A DNA stretch of 64,000 nt from contig NC_059406.1 of NCBI RefSeq assembly GCF_905220565.1, forward strand, positions 12,286,001 through 12,350,000. Reading direction: 5' to 3'. Source of the DNA: Melitaea cinxia. Its lineage: Eukaryota > Arthropoda > Insecta > Lepidoptera > Nymphalidae. Each line of letters starts with the position of its first letter. Positions within the stretch are counted from its first letter, which is position 1. Shown here piece by piece: positions 46,886 through 56,400 of the stretch. The notes beneath the pieces were generated by a model. The model did no database searches, had not been told where the DNA came from, and was given only the letters and a program-made list of their open reading frames with translations. Both the position numbers and the translations under genes were made by a program.

Positions 46886-47849
46886 TAAAAAGTAAAACAT
46901 AATGGTGCGAATAATAAAAGCTCTGATTTTTCTTTTTTAAAATAAGACAAAAATAAAATTTAATTGGTAATTCTGATTATACAAAAAAAAATGTTTATAT
47001 TTTTTTTATGTGTATGTATGTAAGAATGCTTTTTAATTTACTTTTGATATTTCAAATACAATACCTATAGGAATGTAAATTAAGATATATAAATAAAAAA
47101 TAAATAAATAAAGAAACTACGGTACGGTTTGCAAACTTAACATTATCTAAAAAATCTTTTATAGTTTGTAGTTTGTACCCATAAAATAAAAAAATAATAA
47201 CAGATTTATTTGATTTCGTCGATAATACCGAGATAATAATTATATTGTGTCAAAAATTAACTGGGGTGCTATTCTACTAATTCAGACGTCCGCCGCCAGT
47301 GAAATAGAAAGACAAAAATTAATAATTTATATTTAAGTCAATTAATTAATTATAAGATTAAGTTTTTTAAGGATATTATAGTGGAAATCATTTCAGTAAT
47401 AGTTAGAATTCCAAACATGTGAAAAACAGTAATTCTAAAGATCCTGATCAACCACTAATCTAATATTTTCTTCACCGGACATGAAATTGTTGGATAGCAA
47501 CAGTTGCCATGTAAAAATAAAGCTTAATCCTAAAGATATAACTAGGTTAATGAAAGAATATTTTCATAGTTTTTTCTTTTTGAGGACATACAAAAAAATC
47601 GACTTTATAGTACATATTATGTTAATTGTTTATAAGAAGTAATGTTGATGTTGTATGTTAGATCGTTAATTGTATCTCTTTATTATTTTTCCGTTCTTCT
47701 ATTTTTTTATTATTTAGTACAATATTTAGTTCAATGCCTTTATCGTTTTAAAGTAAACTTAATAACAGGTAAATATTTAAAAATAGACATTAAAATTAAA
47801 ACTAGCAAAAATATATGGAAGAGTAAAAACTTTATACGTACCTCAACGT
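46886..47849. other. No gene seen
   Basis: AT-rich. A leucine/tyrosine-rich ORF that begins at 47642 is compositional in its first half. Confidence 0.45.
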
Positions 47850-48065
47850 TCCACTCTCAAACGCTACAACCGACCGCAAGCAGCCGATATAACGTCACGT
47901 CCACTGTAAAGTTGGGTTCACACTGTGAAAAGCAACTCGCGCTCAAACCCGCCCAGTGGGGTAGGCGGAGCCAGAGCTGGGCGGGGCAGCACTGGCAAAT
48001 GGGATTCACTCGAATACTTCTTTTCTTGTCTAGTCAAGAAGCAGAATGGTCAACGAGATTAACGA
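47850..48065. promoter_or_regulatory. GC-rich block with CRE-like and GC-box-like words
   Basis: Contains taacgtcacgtccactgt, cccgcccagtggggtagg and gagctgggcggggcagcac. The 162-codon plus ORF through it (47642-48130) mixes AT-rich low-complexity and this block and is not convincing. A promoter or non-coding first exon is possible. Confidence 0.3.
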
Positions 48066-48316
48066 GGAGGTTGTCGCAAAGTTATCCTATTCCTTACAAA
48101 AGACTTAAATCCTCGAGCGAAATGCTTTAATGTGCTATAGATTTAAGTCCAGTTTTTTTTTTTTTATTCAACAAGTATACCACATCTTTTATTTGGTACA
48201 CGTTAAATGAAACAGTAATCACTTGACTTATATGACAAAAAAGGTTTATTATTAATTTATTTGTAGAAACAATGAAAATTGAAATGTTATTTCAAAGTAT
48301 AGGTAATTCTAACATA

Positions 48317-48607
48317 TCTATAATATAAAAATGAGTCGCTGAATGTGTTGCTAAGCGCAAAACTCGAGAACGGTTGGACCGATTTCGCTAATTCTTTTTT
48401 TAAAATATTCCTTGAAGTATGAGGATGGTTCTTACGGAGAGAAAAATTCTAAAAAAAAAAAATAAATTTCCTGAAAAAGTCTAAAAACAACACTTTTCTA
48501 TACTCCCATACAAAATGATTTGTGATAATACTTAAAAGTCAATTTAAGCTTTAATACCATACGATAAAGTTTGTGTTAGGCGATACGAAGTTCGCCGGGT
48601 CAGCTAG
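48317..48607 (+). mobile_element. Helitron-like element, family H3 (291 bp)
   Basis: Begins TCTATAATATAAAAATGAGT and ends ttcgccgggtcagctag. Interior aacggttggaccgatttcgc. Same end type as 13984-14312. Confidence 0.72.
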
Positions 48608-48796
48608 TTCAATATACAACTATACTTTTCTTTGAAGATATTTCGATTTTTTTAAATTTACTTAATAAATGATACTCAAGCTATAAAGGTATTTTTTTTT
48701 TAATATATATCTAACAATATAAATAATAACATACGTTTATTTCAGGATAAAAGCCATATTTTTCTAGAAACTTTTTTTAAATCTAATGTTAATATC

Positions 48797-48921
48797 ACTT
48801 CAGCCTATCGCAGTCCACTGCTGGACATAGACTTCCACAAGTTCGCGCCAAAAATGGCGTGAACTCATATGTGTTGCCCATAGTCACCACGCTGGGCAGG
48901 TGGGTTGACGACCGAGTACAA
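48797..48921 (-). mobile_element. SINE-like retroposon, family A, 3' fragment
   Basis: cacttcagcctatcgcagtcc through cacgctgggcaggtgggttg, then breaks directly into LINE sequence. Confidence 0.75.
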
Positions 48922-48936
48922 ACGAGTAAAAACGAG

Positions 48937-50080
48937 TACGGTTGACCTCGTTGCCTTTTGGCGCAACATATGGTCATGGGAGGTGGAGCACTAGGAGGGC
49001 CCTTAGATTGCGGTGGTTCAAGACGCGTGTGCTAAAATGGAACTGATGAACCCGATCGCCATCTCTACGGAGGATGTCAGTGGTGCGGTCCGGCGTGCTC
49101 CGAACTGGAAAAGTCCGGGGGCCGACGGTCTGCATCACTACTGGCTGAAAGGGCTCTCGGTCTGCCATGCGACCTTGGCTCGAAAATACCAAGAGGTAAT
49201 AGATCGGAAGACACTTCCTAACCTTTTCACTACCGGGATCACTCGTTTAGCCCCTAAGTCCACCAACACCGCGGAACCTACCAACTACCGCCCCATAACG
49301 TGTCTGACCTCCATCTACAAAACACTGACGTCCGTTCTGAGCTGTAAGATCTCACGACATATTGGTGAGTTTAATATCTTGTCTGCAGCCCAGAGCTGTG
49401 TGGCTACGGCACCAAAGAATATAGCCACCCCCTTTCTTCCCGTGGGTGTCGTAAGAGGCGACTAAGGGATAACAAGGTTCCACTACCACCTTGGATCTTA
49501 AGAAGCCGACCGATAGCGGGATAACCATCTAACCGCTGGCTTTGAAACACACAGGCCGAAGACGGGCGGCAGCGTCTTCGGTGCGACAAAGTCAGCCCTG
49601 CCAACCCGCCAACCCGCCTGCCCAGCGTGGTAACTATGGGCAACACACATGAGTACACGCATTCTTGGCGCGAACTTGTGGAGGCCTATGTCCAGCAGTG
49701 GACTGCAAATGGGCTGGAATGATAATGATGATGATGATGAGCCCAGTACGGATGTGGTGGAGGCGGTTGCGGTACAAAGGAGCTCTTTCTCATTAACTCT
49801 GTGGCAGGCCAGCTTATCAGACGCAACCGTCGGAACTTTTCGGCCGCCTGGATTGACTACAAAAAGGCTTTCGACTTGGTACGTCATTCATGGCTCCTGA
49901 GAGTCCTCGAGCTGTACAATATTGACGAGGCAGTTTGAGACTTCCTCGGAGTGTGCATGGGGCAATGGAGTACGATCCTCTGTCTCCAGAGCGAACGACT
50001 GACGGGCGCGGATGACCCAATCAGGATACAGAGGGGTATTTTCCAGGCTAATTGCCTGAGTCCATTATGGTTCTGCTTGT
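48937..50080 (+). pseudogene. LINE reverse-transcriptase ORF remnant (R2/R4-like), split by a retroposon
   Basis: Upstream part (49013-49393) reads NWKSPGADGLHHYWLKGLS and TNYRPITCLTSIYKTLTSVL, the entry into a non-LTR RT domain. After the insertion, the downstream part reads CGTKELFLINSVAGQ, AAWIDYKKAFDLVRHSWLLR and GIFQANCLSPLWFCLS (RT motifs; YKKAFD and G.FQ...SPLWF are typical of the R2/R4 group). There is an in-frame TGA at 49936-49938. The insert at 49394-49739 plus one 7-bp duplication accounts for the break. 3' end lost after 50080. The clade call is from memory of motif style. Confidence 0.8.
49394..49739 (+). mobile_element. SINE-like retroposon, family A, inserted in LINE ORF, 7-bp TSD
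   Basis: Full-length: agctgtgtggctacggcac at the left to an aatgatgatgatgatg tail at the right. AGCCCAG at 49387-49393 and 49740-49746. It defines both ends and the sense direction of the family. Confidence 0.95.
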
Positions 50081-50732
50081 CCACAAAAAAAAAAACTTTT
50101 TGAAACTATCGCCAGGTAATTTTTTAGTTAAGAGGTAATCATTGATTTTTTTTTTTTTTTGTTACATATTCATGCATCCAGCTGACGTATAATCCACCAT
50201 GTTATGGTCAGCTGACTTTAATTTTCTTTCAAGATATTAGGTAAACTATATAATCCGATAAATTTTAAAGTGGGAGGAAATGAATTAATAAACATTTTTT
50301 TATTCTCCTTGTCCCTCTCCTGTCCTTTTATTACTATTTTAAGTGAGACGCGTAAGCTTAATAGCACTGGTTTCCATACCTGTAAGACCTTGATAGTCAA
50401 ATGCGGCCCGCCACGCTGCTTGTTTTCGTGCGGCCCGTAGCTCAAAAAAATGTTTAGAGGAGAAATTTAATATAAATAAAAAAAAAAAAAAATATCTTAT
50501 AACATACACACACGGCCGTCTGTTCCCATGTTATGCAACTTAATGCTTATGTTACAGGTGACAGCTGACTGTTATAGCTATTTATTATTATACCTAAGCC
50601 ACAGAACAGAAAGCAGGGCAGAACAAACTGCGCCAACGACAACAACAAGAAGCACTACGAACTGCGCCAGCGGGATAGAAAAAAAATTATATTACTTTCT
50701 TAAAGATAATCGTCTTTTAATTTATTTATGTA
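50081..50732. other. No gene seen
   Basis: Contains gcggcccgccacgctgctt and gcggcccgtagc (50403-50440), a short GC-rich direct repeat I cannot assign. No supported ORF. Confidence 0.4.
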
Positions 50733-51044
50733 CTAGCTGTGCCCGCGTGGAATTTAACAAAAAAGTTATTGTTCAGTTCACAGTTATAAAACAAATAAAT
50801 TTCTAAAATAAAAGTAGCCTAAGTTATTCCTTATTACATCAGCTATCTGCCAGTGAAAGTCCCGTCAAAATCGATCCAGCTGTTTCAGACATTAACCGGA
50901 ACAAACAGACAGACAGACATTGACAGAAAATTGTAAAAAATGTCATTTTGGTATATGTACCGTGTATACCGCCATATGCATTTAGTAAAAAGCGGTTATT
51001 ATAATATTACAAACAGACACTCTAATTTTATTTTTTTGTATAAA
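50733..51044 (-). mobile_element. Helitron-like element, family H1, minus copy
   Basis: ctagctgtgcccgcgtggaa at the left (3' end, CTAG on the minus strand) and tttttttgtata at the right, with the diagnostic cagacagacagaca interior. Confidence 0.7.
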
Positions 51045-51073
51045 TATAATATAATTGTGATTGCTAGCAAACT

Positions 51074-51245
51074 AAAAAAACCCACTTCACTACTACTACT
51101 ACTACATCGACAAGTAATACAACGTAAGTAGACACAAAATAGTCAAGTAAATCCGCGTTATCAAAGATTACTCAAAAAGCAGTCACGATTTCGATCAAAT
51201 TTAAATGAGACCACAAGACCATCATCTGCTTTCGAGAATCATCAA
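51074..51245 (-). mobile_element. Family G repeat fragment
   Basis: A diverged aacccacttcac end, a (TAC)n run, then acatcgacaagtaatacaac and the following monomer. Confidence 0.55.
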
Positions 51246-51601
51246 AGTTATTTATAAAGAATAAAATGCTACTGCCCTCTAGTAGATAATATAGCTCAAT
51301 ACGTTATAGTAGATCGATAGTACGAACCGAAGTAGTTTTGCTGATTGCCGATAGATGGCGCAGCGAATACGCCACAAGATATACGCCATAAGAATAAGTC
51401 CTATAAATATGTGTCTTCAAGGATTACAAAATGCGTTCAAAGGAGACATGTCAGAATTAAAACTACTTTGGTAAACAAATTTTTAAGTCTCGTTTATATT
51501 TATACAAATCTAAAGCTTTAGATTTCCGTTCCAGCGCCATCGACTAAAACGTTGCCGTTTCATCCGTAAAAATTTTACCCTCACGCGGCTAAAAAAGTTT
51601 C
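51246..51601. other. No gene seen
   Basis: Contains gatagatggcgcagc at about 51352, resembling the arm motif of the 16171-16271 inverted repeat. No ORF. Confidence 0.4.
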
Positions 51602-51870
51602 ACTTCAACAAGTAGGTACTCTACTTCTATCTCGATCAAATTTAAATCCAATTGGCTAACCCGCGTTGAAGCAGTGTAATTGATTAAGCTCTGATCCTTC
51701 TCCTACATGGAGAAAGAGGCCTACGCCCAGCAGTGGGATATTACAGGCTGAAGCGTAAGCGTAAATTTAAATGCGACTACAAGACAAGCATCAACTTTCG
51801 ATTAAAAAAAGAATCATCAATATCGGTATACACAGTGAAAAGTTATGCGGTATTATACAACGTAGGTTTA
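51602..51870 (-). mobile_element. Family G repeat fragment interrupted by a SINE
   Basis: Interior words (ctcgatcaaatttaaat... caactttcgattaaaa ... gcggtattatacaacgtagg) lie on both sides of a family T SINE fragment. Confidence 0.6.
51654..51768 (+). mobile_element. tRNA-derived SINE (family T) 3' part nested in family G
   Basis: ctaacccgcgttgaagcagtg to ggatattacaggctgaagcg, flanked by aaatttaaat on each side, which looks like a target duplication. Confidence 0.7.
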
Positions 51871-52226
51871 ATTAAGTGTCCATATGCGTATTGGAATATA
51901 TTATCGTATGTATTATATTATGTATCGTATATGTGTATGCGTGTATGTATAAGTATCGTATTATTTGTATCTACGTGTGTATACATTATTATGTATGTGT
52001 GCATTTATATATTGCATAATTATGTATTTATTATGAATTATATTTTTATTCTCAATATGTTGAGATTGTACACGCTAATTTTGCGACTATTTTATAAGTT
52101 TCTTGTGGCAGGACTACTGGAAGAGATTTCATCATGGGATAAGTAGTGCCTTTGTACCAGCATTGTTTATAAGAGCTATTTCCTTTTACTATCCTAGTGT
52201 ACATAAATTGTTAAATAAATAAATAA

Positions 52227-52453
52227 ATAGGTCGGCGAAAAAATAGTCAAGCAAAAACGCATTATTACATGTAACTCGAAAAGTACTCGTTAGATTAAAT
52301 TAAATTTAAATAGGACCACGTGACACGCGCCACCTTTTGATTAAACCAAAAATCATTCAAATCGGTCCACCCCGTCAAAATTTCTAAGGTAGCATAAATT
52401 TAAAAAAAAATACAATCGAATTGAGAACCTCCTCCTTTTTTGGAAGTCGGTAA
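52227..52453 (-). mobile_element. Family G repeat, one-monomer copy
   Basis: aggtcggcgaaaaaatagtc to cctccttttttggaagtcgg, immediately left of the next SINE. Confidence 0.65.
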
Positions 52454-52477
52454 CAAACCAAAATTATTTCTGTCCGT

Positions 52478-52690
52478 AGACCGCGTTGGCGCAGCGGTCA
52501 CAGCACTGGCTGTTGCGCTGGCGGTCGCGGGTTCGATCCCGCTCACGACAGACATTCATATTGGCCATATAGATGGTTGTCGTAGTCTGAGCTGGGCGTT
52601 TGTGCTTTTGTATTGTGTATGTTTCCAGACCCCCGACACAGAAGTAAATCCTATTGATCCGTTGAGTGTGATGCATTTATTTATTTATTT
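52478..52690 (+). mobile_element. tRNA-derived SINE, subtype with intact A and B boxes
   Basis: The tRNA-like head has ttggcgcagcggtcacagc (A box region) and gggttcgatcccgctc (B box), then attcatattggccatatag. The end is a TTTATTTATTTAT tail. The 138-codon ORF across it is not a gene. Confidence 0.8.
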
Positions 52691-53084
52691 ATGCCCGACT
52701 AAAAATATTCTTACAGCAATTAACAAAATAATCGAAAATAAAAACAGAGCCATCTATTGTTCTATAATAGATAATATATTAATAGATTGGCCAAGCGCCG
52801 TTTTGATACGTCACTTTACAGTTCCACTTCCATGTCCTAAATTAGCGGCGCGCTAATCAATAGTTCATGATGTGAGCAGATGGCGGCACTAGATGTCAAA
52901 TTGAAACTTTTAATTATTATTTGTCATTTAAAAAATAAAATTTCGACACACCACATCATGTTTTTTATTCATATTTAGGAATAAGTCATAAAATTGACAA
53001 AAATAAAAAAAAATCATTAAAATTATTCATAATAGTTATTGTATTGACTAAACCTGCAAGCGTCGGTCCAACACACAAACGTAA
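52691..53084 (+). promoter_or_regulatory. CP190 upstream region
   Basis: Unique sequence 5' of CP190. Notable words are tacgtcactttacagt (52807-52822), the palindrome tagcggcgcgcta (52845-52857 region) and agatggcggcactagatg (about 52878). Role inferred from position only. Confidence 0.35.
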
Positions 53085-53481
53085 AAGCTATACACCGCCA
53101 TCTTGCGTGTGTAGTGTCAACTTGAAGTGAATTCGGTGGAGTAATTTTGTGATGTGTGCAAGTTATTGAAATCATAGTGTTTGTATCTTTGTACCGTAAT
53201 TGGTAAGTTGTTCATGAAATAAACACTAAAAACGTAGGGCGCAAAATTCAAGTATAATTTGGTATTAAAACAATGAACATTTTAAAGTCCTCTGATGCCG
53301 TCTTAACACAGTAACAAACAATTACTCTCACGATCGATCCAGAGATTTCTTGCGTTTAAATGTATTGTAATAAAGCTAAATATTGTTTTAAAAGTGACCT
53401 TTTTTTCTGTTTCAGTTCATATACCCCTAATGACCATAACCCCGTTCATATAACGAAATGAGTTAAAATAGATTCAACAAA
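53085..53481 (+). promoter_or_regulatory. Cp190: CP190 leader: promoter-proximal site, UTR intron, short uORFs
   Basis: A non-coding first exon probably begins near 53090-53110. It contains ccgccatcttg at about 53095, a YY1/Pho-type site common at core promoters. A GTAAGT donor at 53203 and a pyrimidine-rich acceptor (tctgtttcag, ending 53415) define a 213-bp UTR intron. The inferred mRNA has three tiny upstream ORFs: 53152-53169, 53430-53453 and an ATG-AGT-TAA at about 53458-53466. The transcription start is inferred. Confidence 0.6.
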
Positions 53482-56400
53482 ATGTCTGAAGTAAAACAAG
53501 TGAAAGTGGACAATTGGGGAATTTATTTCCTCCAAAGGCTAAAACATTTCTTTAATCGCACGGATTACTGTGACTTGACTCTTCAATTTCAAGACAATGC
53601 ACAGCTCAAGGTGCACAGGCTTGTTCTTAGTGCTTGCACAGAGTACTTCGAGTTGTTGGAGCGAACATGTGAAATGTACGAAGATTGTTTGGTTATGCCG
53701 GATGATCTAAAAGCCGATGTTGTAGTACCCATAATAAACTTCATGTACACGGGGCAACTGGAATTCAAAACGGATTTATTAGAAAAATTATATCAAACCT
53801 CCCTCGTTATGCAAATGCCAGTACTCACTAAACTTCTTGCTTCTCATCGACATACATCAAAATCTAATCATAAAGCCAGACCAGCTCCCACAAGTCACTA
53901 TGGTAAGAGATTCATAAAACACACAAAATCAACACCTTCTCCAAGTAGTAGTAGTAGCAGCGCTACCACTAAGCGTAGTTACTCCAACACTTTTGAAAAT
54001 GTAGACACGTTGAAGGCTAAGAAACCATATATTGTCAACGCACAAGTGAATGATAAAAATGTTATTCAAGATTCAGTGTCCTCAAATCCAAAATTTCCTA
54101 TATTTTCTGAAAAAAATAAACACTTGGCAAAGGAACCCCGTCCGACACGGTATGAATTACCAGAAGAATTGGACGAAGATAATATATTTGATAATTCCTT
54201 CACTAATATATCATACACTTCAACACCACTAATGGTGCATCCAAAAACAACAAAACAGTATACCTCGAAAAGAATAAAATTATTTGAAGAAGGCTCCAGT
54301 TCTAGATTTGTGCAGGGGTCGTCGAATGACATTGTGGAGTGTAAGAAAATATCATTTAACGATAGCCCTTTCATTGATGAAAATAGTGTTGTAGACGAAA
54401 GCGACACATTTCAATCCTTACAGGGAAAAGATGATTCCAAAGATGCAAGTCAACTTTTTGATCAAATTATAGACAAAAATGACTGGCCCAATATAACTAT
54501 AGAGACAAAAAAAAACAAACAATCAGGAAGCTTGGAACATGCTAAAATAATAAGTGAAGTACTAAAAAAATATCCACATTTAGTTAAAACTAATAAGCAT
54601 ATAAAATTGAAGATTCTTAACAGTCCAACTAAACCTAAAAAAGGTCGCTCATCAAATACAAATTATGAAGACAAAGATGTAGTTAAGGTAAAAAGTGAAC
54701 CAGATTTTACATATCAGAGTGATGTTTTTGATTCAAAAGAAGCAGCAAGGCTTATAGCTTTAGGTGCAGAAAATGTCAGTGGCCCGTGGATTTGTCTCAT
54801 TTGTGGAACACCGGGTAAAGCTTTACATTTTACTTCATATTATAACTTCCGTAAACATCTCGTTGATGTTCACAATGAAAAACCCGTACCAAATATTTGT
54901 GAATACTGTGGATTTAAGTCGCAAAAGAGAAACTATTTAGTTCACCATCAGTTAACTAAGCATGGAGTAGAGCCACCAGCACGTTATAATTTCCCAAGGT
55001 GTAATTATTGCCCATACATAGCTCTAAATGAAGCATTAATGGTAAAACACAAATTAACTCACAATGATGTAAAAAGCTTAAGAAAGAATGTGCTGTTAAT
55101 GTCAGTATATTCACAGAAAATTGGCAATAAATATGGAGGAGACAGAAAAAACAATTTGCAGTGCATTTACTGCCTCCGAAACTTTTTACGTGAAAACAAT
55201 TTATATGCCCATTTAAAAACAGATCACAAAGAAGCTGCAAAGAATGATGGGTTTATCGATGATTCAGATGAAGAAATGCAAGAAGAGGAAGAAAAATTGA
55301 AAACTAAGCACAGTATATCTGAATCTTCTGATTACATTGAAGTAGAAGTACCAGTTCATTTTACTAATTCATTTGAGGACAATAATATACAGTACCAAAT
55401 AGAAAGAAGGTCTGATAACAATATTCATATTGAATCTAAAAAATCACGAATATCACAAGCTAAACAAAAAATTTTAAATCCTGGCTTCAGTATGCAAGAA
55501 CAAAATAGCCCTTCTTTATCTACACAACAGAAGACAAGAACTATAAATGCATCACTAAAAAGGAATGACTTTTTACAAGAACTTTGTGCCCCTTCGTCTA
55601 ACACTCTTAACAATGATGATATTGTAGTAATTGATAACAAGGAATATATTGTTCAGGATTATCAACTTATACCCAAGAAAGAAAAAGGCGTAGAGGACTA
55701 TATTATCACCAATACAGGCAATAGCAGTAAAGATGAAAGTATACAATCAATTATACCGACAACTGCTATGGAGTTCCACAATATACAAAATACAAGTCCC
55801 AATCCAAAAGTATTTGTTAAAAAATCCACTAATGTTAATCAGCCTATACAAATAGTTGTTTCAAATGAAGAAGAATACAAAGCTTTAGTATCTAACCAAT
55901 CTGTAATATTCGATGATGGTGATTCCAACAAAACTTTAGCAGTGTTGGCTCCTGGGGCTTCATCATTAGAAACTGCTACAATTGACTTAGATAATACTCA
56001 ATCAAATGACATGATGATAATCCAAGATGACTTTACAATGAATGTATCTGAAGCTGTAGCTGCTAATAATTCAAACATAGTTGTTGTGTATAGTCACCCA
56101 GTGGAAGATCAAAATAAACGATATCAAATTATAACAAGCGAGGGTGTCGAGGCTCAATTTGTTCCATCCTCAGCTATCATGACACAAAATTATGAGACTG
56201 TTACAACTTGCTCTCCTGTTGTAAATGCACATACTGAATTAGACAATACATGGCAAACCAACATTCAAGCTAACATTAATAAATTACCCATAAGTTCTTC
56301 AGATACAGAATTACATACAATGACTGTAGCTGAATCAGTTACAATCGCACCGGAATCTGATTCAAGTCATAATTTAAATGTTAACGAGTTTGCAGGAGAC

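Noticed and set aside
47642..48130. 162-codon ORF
   Set aside because: The first half is AT-rich low-complexity hydrophobic sequence; the second is an unrelated GC block. No domain, splice context or start support.
49498..49887. 129-codon minus ORF and neighbouring ORFs at 49404-50084
   Set aside because: They are antisense readings of the family A insert and the LINE fragment.
51733..52146. 137-codon ORF
   Set aside because: Starts inside a SINE and family G fragment and continues through TAT/GTAT-rich sequence; tyrosine and isoleucine content is compositional.
52478..52560. Possible tRNA gene
   Set aside because: A and B boxes are present, but the downstream SINE body and the same head in several copies show it is a SINE.
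52440..52856. 138-codon ORF
   Set aside because: Runs through a tRNA-derived SINE. The apparent 'ALAVALAVAGSIP' segment is the SINE head translated.
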